Source: Pyxidicoccus trucidator
GTDB taxonomy: Bacteria; Myxococcota; Myxococcia; Myxococcales; Myxococcaceae
DNA length: 64,000 nucleotides
NCBI RefSeq assembly: GCF_010894435.1
Contig: NZ_JAAIXZ010000003.1
Coordinates: forward strand, 496,001-560,000
Direction: 5' to 3'
Under the pieces are notes generated by a model. That model saw only the letters and a program-made list of their open reading frames with translations, was not told where the DNA came from and searched no databases. Shown here piece after piece: positions 33,879-43,162 of this stretch; positions within the stretch are counted from its first letter, which is position 1; each line of letters begins with the position of its first letter. Position numbers and translations under genes: made by a program.

Positions 33879-35606
33879 ATGACGCGCGAGCTAGACGGTA
33901 GTGGGCAAAGACCTGAAGAGCGCGTCATTCTTCATGCGCTCACATTCCTGCGGCAGCATCAACGCTTTCTGTCGTACGATGAATTTCTAGCCCATCATTC
34001 GGCTGACGAGCCCATCGCCAAGAGCCTGATGAAGGCGGGGTATTTAGTCGACTTTCCTCATGTCGTTTCACCTACCTTGGCGGGCTTGGTGAAGTATGGG
34101 GGAAGTGAAGTGGATGCTGAGCTCGCTACATTCAGGCGGCTGCTGCCTTTTTGGCGCGATGCATACCAAAAGGAAGCTACGCGTGTATGGAGTCAATCGG
34201 AACTTGCGGCTATGGCAGGAATGCCTTTGGCTGAGGCATTTGTAAGCATCTCCTTGCTGGCCTCTACGTTGGGCGTGATTGAGAGCGCTGGAATCGGTAG
34301 GTTTGGTGCTGGTAGCTACCCATACCGCATTCGCCGAGCCGTGCTCTCCGAGGAAGCGATTGAGGCTAGTCTCGCTGAGCGCACTGAAGGCGATGAGTTC
34401 GGTCCCGAGGTGCGGTTGATTGATCTGCATGTGGATGGTTACCGGGCCCTGGATAAATTCCAGGCTAGCTTTGGGGCGTTGACCGTAATCATTGGCGCGA
34501 ATGCATCAGGCAAGTCATCTCTCTTTGACTTGCTGGCGTTCATCGCTTTCGCGGCGGAGAATCCGCTACCTTCGGAGATTGACCCCCGCAGTGTTGGAAA
34601 ATCTCTGTTCCATCTAGGCTCTCCTGAGCGTTTAGAGCTTGCTATGGTGGTCGACCGAGGGAGTCCGAGGCTGCTTCGATACTCACTTCAATTAAGCGGT
34701 CCTGTAGGTAGTCCTAAGATTGCAACTGAATCGCTATCTTCGCTATCTTCGCTGTCAAATGCCGAGGACAAAGGCCACTGGCTTGAGGTGGGGCATTTTC
34801 TGGACTTCAAAGGTGGACAAGGTCGTGTTCTGAGCGCTCGGGCCATAAGAGGGGGGGCTCCGAACGACATGGCTCACTCATGGAAACTTCCCTCGAATGA
34901 GTTGGCCTTGCGAAGGGCGCTTGATCCTAACCTGATACCCATAAACAACTTCCGAGACTATGTGACGGGATGGCGTTTTTACTCAGGGTTCGACGTAGGT
35001 GCGGCCTCGGCCATTCGACGTCCCGTGCTTAGTGAGCCCAACCCCACACTCAAAGAGGATGGAAGCAATCTCTCGGCGGTTCTTTTTTATTTGAAGACAG
35101 AACACCCAGAGATATGGGAGGAACTGGAGACGCACCTGCGCTCGGCCATCCCATCGTTCCAGTCACTTACAGTAAAAGCTCGCGGCGGACCGGGAACGGT
35201 TATTGGCATCTGGCGAGAAACTGGTGTGAAGGGCGAACTAACGCTCGCGGACTTGTCGGACGGTACGCTCAAGTTCTTGTGCTGGGCGACGCTTTGCCTG
35301 TCGCGCAAGGCTTCGCTCATTTGCATCGACGAGCCAGAGTTGGGGCTCCACCCACGCGTGCTGCCCGTGCTTGCCGGGCTACTACGTAAAGCCTCTTCGG
35401 AGTCACAACTCCTTGTCTCTACACACTCGCCCTATTTCCTCAGCCAGTTCTCGCTGGAGGAACTCGCGGTGATGAAGAAGGTTGACGGGCGCGCGGTGTT
35501 CGCCAGGCCCGCTTCCAACGAGAGCCTGCGGCGCGAAATCGAAGAACTCGGGAGTGGGGAACTGGCCCGGCTCCACATCAGCGACGAGCTCGAGGTCCGT
35601 TCGTGA
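33879..35606 (+). CDS. OLD-like AAA ATPase of a two-gene defence-type module
   Basis: 575 aa. The ABC-type ATPase core spans about 178-525: Walker A GANASGKSS (206-214), signature LSDGTLKFL (459-467), Walker B SLICIDEPELGLHP (479-492), H-loop STHSPYF (His516). This is AAA15/21 architecture. Residues 1-175 are an extra helical region including SQSELAAMAGMPLAEAFVS, which resembles a helix-turn-helix. AAGGA precedes ATG. The stop overlaps the DUF4276 start (GTGA). The first two thirds are clearly more AT-rich than the surroundings, a sign of transfer. ATPase/TOPRIM pairs such as Gabija, PARIS and OLD act against phages. Confidence 0.82.
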   Translation: MTRELDGSGQRPEERVILHALTFLRQHQRFLSYDEFLAHHSADEPIAKSLMKAGYLVDFPHVVSPTLAGLVKYGGSEVDAELATFRRLLPFWRDAYQKEATRVWSQSELAAMAGMPLAEAFVSISLLASTLGVIESAGIGRFGAGSYPYRIRRAVLSEEAIEASLAERTEGDEFGPEVRLIDLHVDGYRALDKFQASFGALTVIIGANASGKSSLFDLLAFIAFAAENPLPSEIDPRSVGKSLFHLGSPERLELAMVVDRGSPRLLRYSLQLSGPVGSPKIATESLSSLSSLSNAEDKGHWLEVGHFLDFKGGQGRVLSARAIRGGAPNDMAHSWKLPSNELALRRALDPNLIPINNFRDYVTGWRFYSGFDVGAASAIRRPVLSEPNPTLKEDGSNLSAVLFYLKTEHPEIWEELETHLRSAIPSFQSLTVKARGGPGTVIGIWRETGVKGELTLADLSDGTLKFLCWATLCLSRKASLICIDEPELGLHPRVLPVLAGLLRKASSESQLLVSTHSPYFLSQFSLEELAVMKKVDGRAVFARPASNESLRREIEELGSGELARLHISDELEVRS

Positions 35607-36271
35607 GGATTCTGGTCTACGTGGAGGGCCCTGGGGACCGTGCCTCCCTGGAAAAGCTCTTCCGACCCCTGGTGGAGGAGGGACGCAGGTCGAAGGTCAG
35701 CCTCACCCTTCATCCCGCGGGCGGGAAGGACTGGATCCTCCACCAGCTCGGGAGGACGGCCGCCAACCACCTCAAGAGCAACCCGGACGACTACATCTTC
35801 GCGCTACCGGACCTCTACCCGATGGCGAAGTACGCCCGTACGCCCGCGGCACACGGCTCATTCGCCGAAATGAAGACGCTCCTGCTGGGGCGCTTCCGTG
35901 AAGCCGCGGACAGGTATGACCTGCCCGACGCGGTGCGTTCACACTACCGCGTCCACTGCCTCAAGCACGACCTGGAGGTCCTGTTGCTCGGAGCCCCGGA
36001 CGTGCTCCGGAGGCGGCTGGGGACGGATGACGGCATCGAGAAGAACTGGCGCAAGCCGCCCGAGGACCAGAATGACCACCAGCCTCCAAAGCGTGTGGTG
36101 GAGCAACTGTTCCACAAGTACCGGAAGAAGACCCCCTACACCGAGACCATCGACGCTCCCTGGATTCTCGAACGCGCTTCGGCCGAGGAGCTCTGCCGGG
36201 CCTGTCCCCAGAACTTCCGGCCGCTACACAACGAACTGAGCCGGCTGGTGCGTGGGGAACCACCAGAATAG
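35603..36271 (+). CDS. DUF4276 (TOPRIM-like) partner of the ATPase
   Basis: 222 aa, GTG start inside the stop of the ATPase gene. MRILVYVEGPGDRASLEKLF gives the TOPRIM-type first strand with Glu in VEGxxD. LPDLYPMAK near 77 is the acidic second motif. VHCLKHDLEVLLLGAP corresponds to the HEFEALLF-type block typical of DUF4276. Such folds cut or rejoin DNA or RNA with metal ions; here it is probably the effector of the pair. Codon use is GC-rich, unlike most of the ATPase gene. Confidence 0.78.
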   Translation: MRILVYVEGPGDRASLEKLFRPLVEEGRRSKVSLTLHPAGGKDWILHQLGRTAANHLKSNPDDYIFALPDLYPMAKYARTPAAHGSFAEMKTLLLGRFREAADRYDLPDAVRSHYRVHCLKHDLEVLLLGAPDVLRRRLGTDDGIEKNWRKPPEDQNDHQPPKRVVEQLFHKYRKKTPYTETIDAPWILERASAEELCRACPQNFRPLHNELSRLVRGEPPE

Positions 36272-36363
36272 GGCGCTCGGTGTGGGTCTCTCTCGCCTCA
36301 TAACGCGCCCCCCTTGCCCGGAAGCCCGACTCCCGACATCCTCGGTGCCTGAAGCCTTCCCGT

Positions 36364-36379
36364 GGGAGCCCCCGCTCCC
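36364..36379 (+). terminator. Possible terminator of the ATPase/DUF4276 pair
   Basis: GGGAGC-CCCC-GCTCCC hairpin, 93 bp after the DUF4276 stop, without a T-tract. Weak but the only stem-loop in the 206-bp gap. Confidence 0.3.
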
Positions 36380-36477
36380 GGGGCGTTGTGGCCCATGAGA
36401 CTTCCGGCGGCGAGGGGCGTCATTCCTCGCAGAGAGATTCGCGGCACGATGCCTCGTGAGACCCCGGGGGAGTTCGG

Positions 36478-37734
36478 ATGAAGCAGACGGCCTGGGCAGT
36501 GGAGCGCGATGCCGAGCACGGCCGCGAGGTGCTCCTCCTCGTCACGCTGGAGGCGGACGCCGACGCGCCCCGCGCGCCGGTGGCCATCAACCTCGCGCTG
36601 GACCGCAGCGCGTCCATGCGCGGCATCCCCCTGCTGTCCGCCGTGCAGGCCGCGCAGACGCTGGTGGAGCGCGCCAGCCCGCGTGACTACCTGGGCCTGC
36701 TCACCTTCGACGCCGAGCCCGAGCAGGTGCTCCCCATGCGCGCCATGGAGGCCAACGCGAAGGCCCAGTTCCTCAAGGTGCTGTCGCGGCTGGAGTCCGG
36801 CGAGGGCACCGCCCTGCACGAGGCCGTGGAGCGCGCCGCCGAGGCGGGTCGCCGCGTGCTCGTGCCCGGCGCCCGGCCGCAGGTGCTGATGCTCACCGAC
36901 GGCGAGCCATCCGTGGGCCCGTCGCAGCTGGCCGAGTTCAAGACGCTGGGCGCGCGCGTGGCCGAGTCCGGCGTCATGCTGCACGCGCTCGGCCTGGGCC
37001 GGCACTACCTGCCCGACATCCTGGAGGCCCTCACCAGCCCGTCCGGCACCGGCTTCGTCCATGTGGACGACGCCGAAGGTCTACCCATGGCGGTGGGCCA
37101 ATTGGGCGCGGAGCTGTTCGGCGAGGTGGTGTCCGACGCGCGCGTGTACGTGCTGCCCACGGGCTTCGCCGACCTGCGCTGCCGCCACCGCTACCCCGCG
37201 CGCGTCGAGGGCGACGCCATGAGCGCCACCCTGGGCGCGGTGTCCCAGGCCTTCCCCCGCCGCGTCCTCTTCTCCGGCCTGCTGGGTTCGGCGGAGTGGA
37301 ACATGGGCGTGTCCACGTCCTTCACCGAGAACGGCGACACGCGCCGCATCACCATTCCGGTGACGCGCATCCTCCCGGACAGCGACCAGGGCCGCTACGT
37401 GCGCGCCGTATCCGCCGAGCTGGAGCTGGTGGCCGCCGAGTCCGCCGCGTGGAAGGCCCTGGGCCGCCGGCACCAGGACTCCGCCGAGCGCGCGCTGCAG
37501 ACCGCCGACATCGCCCTCTACAAGCTGGCCCGGCTGGGCGCGCCCGAGGTGCCCGCGCAGCGCCACGTGGAGCGGCTAGCCGACCTGCGCCGCTTCCTGG
37601 AGCGCCGCGCCAACCAGCAGCCCGCCGCGCTGGTGATGCGCCGCGCGCACTCCGAGGTCTCCCGCATCACCATGAGCCGCGTGGGCCCCGCCCTGCCCGC
37701 GCCGGCGCTGGTGCCCTGGAAGTCCGAGGAGTAG
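36478..37734 (+). CDS. VWA-domain protein
   Basis: 418 aa. The von Willebrand A domain covers about 35-215 with a full MIDAS: DRSAS (DxSxS), Thr in GEGTALHEAV and Asp in LTDGEPS. The C-terminal half is beta-rich (about 220-310) followed by helices (ESAAWKALGRRHQDSAERAL). No signal peptide, so cytoplasmic metal-dependent protein binding is likely. GGGGGAG lies before the ATG. It is a single gene bounded by a terminator downstream. Confidence 0.88.
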   Translation: MKQTAWAVERDAEHGREVLLLVTLEADADAPRAPVAINLALDRSASMRGIPLLSAVQAAQTLVERASPRDYLGLLTFDAEPEQVLPMRAMEANAKAQFLKVLSRLESGEGTALHEAVERAAEAGRRVLVPGARPQVLMLTDGEPSVGPSQLAEFKTLGARVAESGVMLHALGLGRHYLPDILEALTSPSGTGFVHVDDAEGLPMAVGQLGAELFGEVVSDARVYVLPTGFADLRCRHRYPARVEGDAMSATLGAVSQAFPRRVLFSGLLGSAEWNMGVSTSFTENGDTRRITIPVTRILPDSDQGRYVRAVSAELELVAAESAAWKALGRRHQDSAERALQTADIALYKLARLGAPEVPAQRHVERLADLRRFLERRANQQPAALVMRRAHSEVSRITMSRVGPALPAPALVPWKSEE

Positions 37735-37743
37735 CCGCCGCCC

Positions 37744-37775
37744 GCCCGCCTGCCCTTCTCCAGGGCGGGGCGGGC
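37744..37775 (+). terminator. Terminator of the VWA gene
   Basis: GCCCGCCTGCCC pairs with GGGCGGGGCGGGC (small bulge) around a TTCTCCA loop, followed by CTTCTCCC, right after the VWA stop. Confidence 0.6.
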
Positions 37776-37933
37776 CTTCTCCCACCTCCACGTAACCGCC
37801 CGTACTCCGGCTCCGTACGGAAGAGCGGGCGGCGGAGCGCCGGGGAATGCCCGCCTGCCCGGATGGTTCATTCACGTTGGAGACCCGTGCCCTTCGCTGG
37901 CGGCCCGGCCTCCGGTGGGTTAACGGGAGGCGC

Positions 37934-40243
37934 ATGAGGCGTCAGCAGTCGAAGAGGCTCGGCCAGGTCGGTGTCGTGGGTTTGCTCCTGGTGGCGGCGG
38001 TCGCGTGGGCCGAAGTGCCCCCGTCCGCCGTGGGCACCGGAGCGCCCGACGAGGGTGACCCACGCGTGGAGGCGACCCTGCTGGTGGATGCCACCCAGGT
38101 GAAGCCGGGCGACGCGTTCCGTGTCGGTGTGCGCTTCCGGATGGACCCGGGTTGGCACATCTACTGGAAGAACCCCGGCGACTCCGGGCTGGAGACGGAC
38201 GTCACCTGGGACACGCCGGGCTCCACCGTGGGGCCGCTCCAGTGGCCCTACCCGCACACCTTCCGCACGCCGGACGGCTTCATCACCACCCACGGCTATG
38301 ACGGCGAGGTGCTCCTCTTCGCCCAGGCGCGCGCCGCCGAGGACGCCAAGGGCCAGCTGCAATTGTCCGCCGCCGCCGAGGCGCTGGTGTGCGAGGTGCA
38401 CTGCATCCCCGCCGAGCTGATGCTGACGCGCAGCGTGCCGGTGGGGCCGGAGACGGTGCGGGCCGCCGAGGCCGTGCGCGCCTTCGACGCGGCCCAGGCG
38501 AAGGTGCCCCGCCCGACGGCGGACACCGGCCACACGGTGCAGCTCGCGCTGGACTCGAAGCAGCTCACCGCCGGCCAGGACTTCACCGGCACCGTCACCG
38601 TGACGGGCCCCGGTGGCGCGCCGCTGCCCGCGCTGCAGGGGGACTTCTTCACCCCCGACCGCATCTCCGGCGTGGCGAGCGTGGGCCTCACGGCCTCGGG
38701 CCCCGGCCGCTTCAAGCTGAAGGGGAAGCTGGAGCCGGACGCGCCGGAGAAGGAGCCGCGCCTCTCCGGCGTGCTGCTCCTGGGCTCGGCGGCGGCGGGC
38801 TACCTGCCGCTCGCGGTGGATGTGCCGATGGCGCCCGTGGTGGCTGGCGCGGTGGCCGCGGGGCCCGCGACGGTGAAGCCTCCCTCGGTGAAGGACAGCA
38901 TCGCCGCCGTGAAGCCGGTGGCGGCCGTGGCTCCGGCGGTGCCCGTCGCGGCGGACTCGTCCGTGGGGCTGGGCCTGGCGCTGCTGTTCGCGTTCCTCGG
39001 GGGCGCGCTGCTCAACCTGATGCCGTGCGTGTTCCCCGTGCTGGCGCTGAAGGCGTACGGCTTCACGCGCATGGTGCAGCAGGAGCAGGGCCGCGTGGGC
39101 GCGCACACGGCGGCGTACACGGGCGGAATCGTGGGCAGCATGCTGCTGCTGGCGGGCACGGTGCTGGTGCTGCGCGCGGGCGGCTCCAGCGTGGGCTGGG
39201 GCTTCCAGTTCCAGGAGCCGCTCTTCGTCGCGGCGGTGAGCGCGATTCTGGTGGCCTTCGCTCTCAACCTCTTCGGCGTCTTCAACGTGGGCCTGGACGG
39301 CACGGCGCTGGTGGGCACGGTGGACCGGAGCCACGGGCTGATGCACAGCGCGGGCGAGGGTGTGCTGGCGGTGGTGCTGGCCACGCCCTGCTCGGCGCCG
39401 CTGCTGGGCACGGCGGTGGGCTTCGCCTTCGCGGCGGGCCCGCTCACGGTGCTGGCCGTCTTCACCGCGCTGGGCCTGGGGCTCGCGCTGCCCTTCTGCG
39501 TGCTGGTGCTGGTGCCGGGGCTGGCGAAGAAGCTGCCCAAGCCGGGCGCGTGGATGGAGCGCTTCAAGCAGGTGCTGGGCTTCGCGCTGCTGGCCACCAC
39601 GGTGTGGCTGGTGTGGGTGATGGGCGGGCTGGCCGGCGTGGACGGCATGGCGCGGCTGCTCGCCTTCCTCGTCGCGGTGGGGCTGGGCACGTGGCTGTAT
39701 GGCCAGTCGCAGGCACAGGAGGGCGCGCGCAAGCTGGCCATGGTGGCGGTGGCGGGGCTGGTGCTCGTGACGTCGGGCCTGATGTCGCTGCGCTTCGAGG
39801 AGTCGGCCCCGGCGGCGCCGCGCGCCTCCTCGGCGGCTCAGCCATGGGACGCGGCGGCGGTGACGGCGGCGCTGGAGGCCGGGCAGCCGGTGTTCATCGA
39901 CTTCACGGCGGACTGGTGCCTCACCTGCAAGTTCAACGAGCGCACCGTGCTGGCGCGCGAGGAGGTGCGCGCCGCCTTCTCCGAGCACCATGTCGCCTTC
40001 TTCGTGGCCGACTGGACGCGCCGCGACGCGCGCATCACCGCCAAGCTGGCCGAGCATGGCCGCGCGGGCGTGCCCATGTACCTGGTGATGAGCCCCGGCG
40101 CTCCGGACAAGGCGGAGGTGCTGCCCGAGCTGCTCACCGCGGAGCTGGTGGTGGACTCGGTGAAGCGCGCGTCGGAGTGCTCCCCGGCGCGAAAGAAGAG
40201 TGGCTCGAGCATCGTCTGTGCCGTCGGTTTCCCACGACCCTGA
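37934..40243 (+). CDS. Protein-disulfide reductase, DsbD/ScsB family
   Basis: 769 aa from ATG 37934 (GGGAGG upstream). Signal peptide 1-26. N-terminal periplasmic domain with DPGWHIYWKNPGDSG and the CEVHC pair. Eight-helix membrane domain with the two working Cys in LMPCVFPVLALKAYG and LATPCSAPLLG. C-terminal thioredoxin domain with DWCLTCKFNE. It should carry electrons from cytoplasmic thioredoxin across the membrane to periplasmic partners. The next gene, an exported redoxin 31 bp downstream, is an obvious partner. Confidence 0.9.
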   Translation: MRRQQSKRLGQVGVVGLLLVAAVAWAEVPPSAVGTGAPDEGDPRVEATLLVDATQVKPGDAFRVGVRFRMDPGWHIYWKNPGDSGLETDVTWDTPGSTVGPLQWPYPHTFRTPDGFITTHGYDGEVLLFAQARAAEDAKGQLQLSAAAEALVCEVHCIPAELMLTRSVPVGPETVRAAEAVRAFDAAQAKVPRPTADTGHTVQLALDSKQLTAGQDFTGTVTVTGPGGAPLPALQGDFFTPDRISGVASVGLTASGPGRFKLKGKLEPDAPEKEPRLSGVLLLGSAAAGYLPLAVDVPMAPVVAGAVAAGPATVKPPSVKDSIAAVKPVAAVAPAVPVAADSSVGLGLALLFAFLGGALLNLMPCVFPVLALKAYGFTRMVQQEQGRVGAHTAAYTGGIVGSMLLLAGTVLVLRAGGSSVGWGFQFQEPLFVAAVSAILVAFALNLFGVFNVGLDGTALVGTVDRSHGLMHSAGEGVLAVVLATPCSAPLLGTAVGFAFAAGPLTVLAVFTALGLGLALPFCVLVLVPGLAKKLPKPGAWMERFKQVLGFALLATTVWLVWVMGGLAGVDGMARLLAFLVAVGLGTWLYGQSQAQEGARKLAMVAVAGLVLVTSGLMSLRFEESAPAAPRASSAAQPWDAAAVTAALEAGQPVFIDFTADWCLTCKFNERTVLAREEVRAAFSEHHVAFFVADWTRRDARITAKLAEHGRAGVPMYLVMSPGAPDKAEVLPELLTAELVVDSVKRASECSPARKKSGSSIVCAVGFPRP

Positions 40244-40274
40244 AGAAGCAGTCCAAATCCAGAGGAGGAACGCC

Positions 40275-40859
40275 ATGAAGCAGGTCTTCACCGCACTCGC
40301 GCTCGGTACGCTGTTCGTGGGCGCCCCCGCCTTCGCGGACGCCGAGGTGGGCAAGCCCGCGCCGGCCTTCACGCTGAAGGACGAGACGGGCAAGGAGCAC
40401 TCGCTGGCGCAGTACAAGGGCAAGGTCGTCGTCCTGGAGTGGACCAACCCCGAGTGCCCCTTCGTGCAGCGGCACTACACGGCCGACACCATGGCCACCA
40501 CGCTGAAGGGCTTCGACGCGAAGAAGGTGGTGTGGCTGGCGGTGGACTCCACGGCGCACAACACGCCGGAGAAGTCCGCGGCCTGGAAGAAGACGGAGGG
40601 CTTCACCTATGCCGTGCTCCAGGACGCTCCCGGCACGGTGGGCAAGTCCTACGGCGCGAAGACGACGCCGCACATGTACGTCATCGATGAGCAGGGCGTC
40701 GTGCGCTACGCGGGCGCCATCGACGACGACCCGCGCGGCAAGAGCGACAAGAAGGTCAACCACGTGAAGACGGCGGTGGACGCGCTGCTCACCGGCAAGC
40801 CGGTACCGGCCGCCACCACCACGCCGTACGGTTGCTCGGTGAAGTACAAGAGCAGCTAG
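40275..40859 (+). CDS. Exported redoxin (AhpC/TSA-type)
   Basis: 194 aa from ATG 40275 with AGAGGAGG upstream. Signal peptide 1-21 (LFVGAPAFADA). Thioredoxin fold with GKPAPAFTLKDETGKEHSL, one redox Cys in NPECPFVQRHY (no CxxC) and the cis-Pro loop TTPHMYVID. It is a one-Cys peroxiredoxin-like periplasmic protein. A second Cys at the end (YGCSVKY) could be the resolving residue. It probably receives electrons from the DsbD-type protein encoded just before it. Confidence 0.88.
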   Translation: MKQVFTALALGTLFVGAPAFADAEVGKPAPAFTLKDETGKEHSLAQYKGKVVVLEWTNPECPFVQRHYTADTMATTLKGFDAKKVVWLAVDSTAHNTPEKSAAWKKTEGFTYAVLQDAPGTVGKSYGAKTTPHMYVIDEQGVVRYAGAIDDDPRGKSDKKVNHVKTAVDALLTGKPVPAATTTPYGCSVKYKSS

Positions 40860-40887
40860 GTTTCACCCCGTATGGGATGATGACCGG

Positions 40888-40917
40888 AGGCCCTCGTCCC
40901 GACGTGGACGGGGGCCT
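40888..40917 (+). terminator. Terminator after the redoxin gene
   Basis: AGGCCCTCGTCC pairs with GGACGGGGGCCT (one G-U) across CGACGT, followed by TCTTCTTTCC. It closes the dsbD-redoxin operon. Confidence 0.8.
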
Positions 40918-40943
40918 TCTTCTTTCCGAGCGAGGAGCGCCGC

Positions 40944-41417
40944 ATGAGCACGTGGAACATCCGCAAGGCAGGGGTGGAGGACCTCGAAGAGGTCGTCCGG
41001 CTTCGGCGTGAGTTGATGCGCATCTTCGGAGGACTGACCGACGCGAACGCGGCGGCCTGGGAAGTGGCCACCCGGCGCTACCTGAGCACGGCCCTGCCCG
41101 GGGGACGGTTCCACGTGTGGCTTGCCTTCATGGAGGGCAAGGCCGTGGCGTGCAGCGGGCTGGTCCCCTTCGAGCGGCCGCCCGCGGCGAACCACCTGAG
41201 CGGCCTGGAGGGCTATATCCTCAACATGTACACCGCGCCCGCGTGGCGGGGCCGGGGCATCTCTCGCGCGCTGATGAAGGAGTTGATGGCCTTCGCGCGC
41301 GAGGCGGGCCTGGCGCGGCTGTGGCTGCATGCCTCGGAGGAGGGCAGGCAGCTCTACGAGAAGCTGGGCTTCGCGCCCAACCCCATCGCGCTGGAGTGGA
41401 CGCCGGAGGGGGCGTAG
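40944..41417 (+). CDS. GNAT-family N-acetyltransferase
   Basis: 157 aa covering one GNAT domain: N-terminal WNIRKAGVEDLEEVVRLRR, central LEGYILNMYTAPAWRGRGIS with the acetyl-CoA loop (R-G-x-G-I), then LMKELMAFAREAGLARLWLHAS and YEKLGFAPNP. GAGGAG precedes ATG. The acceptor (small molecule or protein N-terminus) is not predictable. Its 3' end converges with the MFS gene. Confidence 0.9.
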   Translation: MSTWNIRKAGVEDLEEVVRLRRELMRIFGGLTDANAAAWEVATRRYLSTALPGGRFHVWLAFMEGKAVACSGLVPFERPPAANHLSGLEGYILNMYTAPAWRGRGISRALMKELMAFAREAGLARLWLHASEEGRQLYEKLGFAPNPIALEWTPEGA

Positions 41418-41501
41418 CCCCGGGGCTCCCGCTGGACCGTGCCGTGCCATGCGCTCCAGCTCCCGGCTCGACGGTGTGCTCACGGCCCGGCGGGTGCCGT
41501 C

Positions 41502-42986
41502 CTATGCGTGTTGCTCCCGAGGCAGTGCTTTCGGCTGTGGCTTCCCTGCTGACGTGCGCGGCTTCGTAGGGCCTTTCTCGGCGCGTCCGGCCTCGCGGGG
41601 AATGGTGAGCAGCGCGCACAGGGCGCCGAGGAAGCACAGCCCCGCGGACACCCAGAGCGCGCGCCGCGTGCCCGCGAGAAAGTCCGCGCCGGAGTCCCCG
41701 GCCAGTCCTCCCAGCAGCGGCAGCAACGCCACCGCGAGCAGGCCGGCGATGCGGGCCACCGCGTTGTTCACCCCGGAGGCGATGCCCGCGTGCCGGTCCT
41801 CGACCGCGCCGAGCACCACCGCGGTGAGCGGGCCCACGGTGAGCGCCAGTCCCAGGCCCAGCACGATGACTCCGGGCAGCACCGTGCTCACGTAGCCCCC
41901 GCCCTCTCGCAGGCGCGTGAGGAGCGCGAGCCCCACGCCCGCCAGCACCGGCCCCACCGTCATCAGCGGACGCGCGCCGAGGCGTCCGGCGAGTCGGCCC
42001 ACCATGGGTGACAGCGCGAGCAGCAGCAGGGTGATGGGCAGGAGCGCCGCCCCGGCGGCGAGCGCGGAGTACCCGAGCTCCTGCTGCAGCGCGAGCACGA
42101 CGAGGAAGATGGCTCCGCCCAGCGCGAAGTACACCGCGAGCGTGGTGAGGTTCGCGCCGGAGAAGGTGCGCGAGCGGAACAGCGCGAGCGGCAGCATGGG
42201 GTGACGTCCCCGGGCCTCCAGGAAGAGGAAGGCCACGAGCAGCGCGGTGCCGCCCACGGCCGCGAGGATGGCGGAGGGGTTCCACCCATGGGCGGGGCCC
42301 TCGATGAGCGCATAGATGACGCCGCCGAGCCCGAGCGCCGCCGTCACCGAGCCGGCGAGGTCCAGCTTCCGAGCATCCCCCGTCGGTGCGTCGTCCGGCA
42401 CATGGCGAAGCGTCACCCACGCGGCGAGCGCGGCCACGGGCACGTTGAGGAAGAAGACGAGGCGCCAGGAGCCGGCATCCACCAGCCAGCCGCCGAGCAG
42501 TGGACCCACGGCGGTGGTGACGCCAGACAGCCCCGCCCAGGCGGACACGGCGCGCTGGCGGTCCTCCTCGGGAAAGGACGTGCGCAGCAGGGCGAGGCTG
42601 GCGGGCACCAGCAGCGCGGCGCCCATGCCCTGCGCGGCGCGGAACAAGGCGAGCGTCCAGATGCCCGGCGCCAGGCCACACAGCACGGAGGTGGCCGCGA
42701 AGCCCACCAGCCCGAGCAGGAAGACGCGGCGCTGTCCCCACACGTCTCCCAGCGCGCCCCCCGTCAGCACCCAGGCGCCGAGCGTGAGGAGGTACGCGTC
42801 CACCGCCCACTGGAGGCCGGACAGGCCCGTCCCCAGCTCACGGCCGATGGCCGGCAGGGCTACGTTGACGGCGGTGCCGTCGAGGAAGGCCATGCCGCTG
42901 CCGAGGATGCTGGCGAGCAGCACGCCCCGGCCACGCGGGCTGGCATAGGCCACTGAGGACGGAGGCGCGGGGGTAGCGGGGGGCAT
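41502..42986 (-). CDS. MFS drug-efflux transporter, DHA2 (EmrB/QacA) type
   Basis: 494 aa with about 14 membrane helices. Motif A appears as GALGDVWGQRRVFLLGL, motif D1 as FLDGTAVNVALPAIG and motif C as GPLLGGWLVDAGSWRLVFFLNVP, the order typical of proton-driven 14-helix multidrug exporters. Start ATG 42986. The polar C-tail is Lys/Arg-rich. No TetR-type regulator is adjacent. Substrates unknown. Confidence 0.92.
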   Translation of the reverse strand: MPPATPAPPSSVAYASPRGRGVLLASILGSGMAFLDGTAVNVALPAIGRELGTGLSGLQWAVDAYLLTLGAWVLTGGALGDVWGQRRVFLLGLVGFAATSVLCGLAPGIWTLALFRAAQGMGAALLVPASLALLRTSFPEEDRQRAVSAWAGLSGVTTAVGPLLGGWLVDAGSWRLVFFLNVPVAALAAWVTLRHVPDDAPTGDARKLDLAGSVTAALGLGGVIYALIEGPAHGWNPSAILAAVGGTALLVAFLFLEARGRHPMLPLALFRSRTFSGANLTTLAVYFALGGAIFLVVLALQQELGYSALAAGAALLPITLLLLALSPMVGRLAGRLGARPLMTVGPVLAGVGLALLTRLREGGGYVSTVLPGVIVLGLGLALTVGPLTAVVLGAVEDRHAGIASGVNNAVARIAGLLAVALLPLLGGLAGDSGADFLAGTRRALWVSAGLCFLGALCALLTIPREAGRAEKGPTKPRTSAGKPQPKALPREQHA

Positions 42987-43162
42987 GTGACGGAAGCGTG
43001 GGGATGAACGCTCCGGCTCGCCATGGCCACCGTCGCGAGGCCGTGGCTCCGGGAGCACTCGCGGGAGCACGGGCCCGGCTGCTCGGCCCCCGTGTCCGGA
43101 TGAAGCCCGCGGCTGGCGTGCGTAGCGTGTGGAGAAGGCTCTTGTCTTCGTGGAGGTGGACC

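Noticed and set aside
37868..40447. An 859-codon open frame opposite the DsbD-type gene
   Set aside because: His/Arg/Gln-rich antisense frame with no motif; the plus-strand gene has signal peptide, membrane helices and redox Cys pairs.
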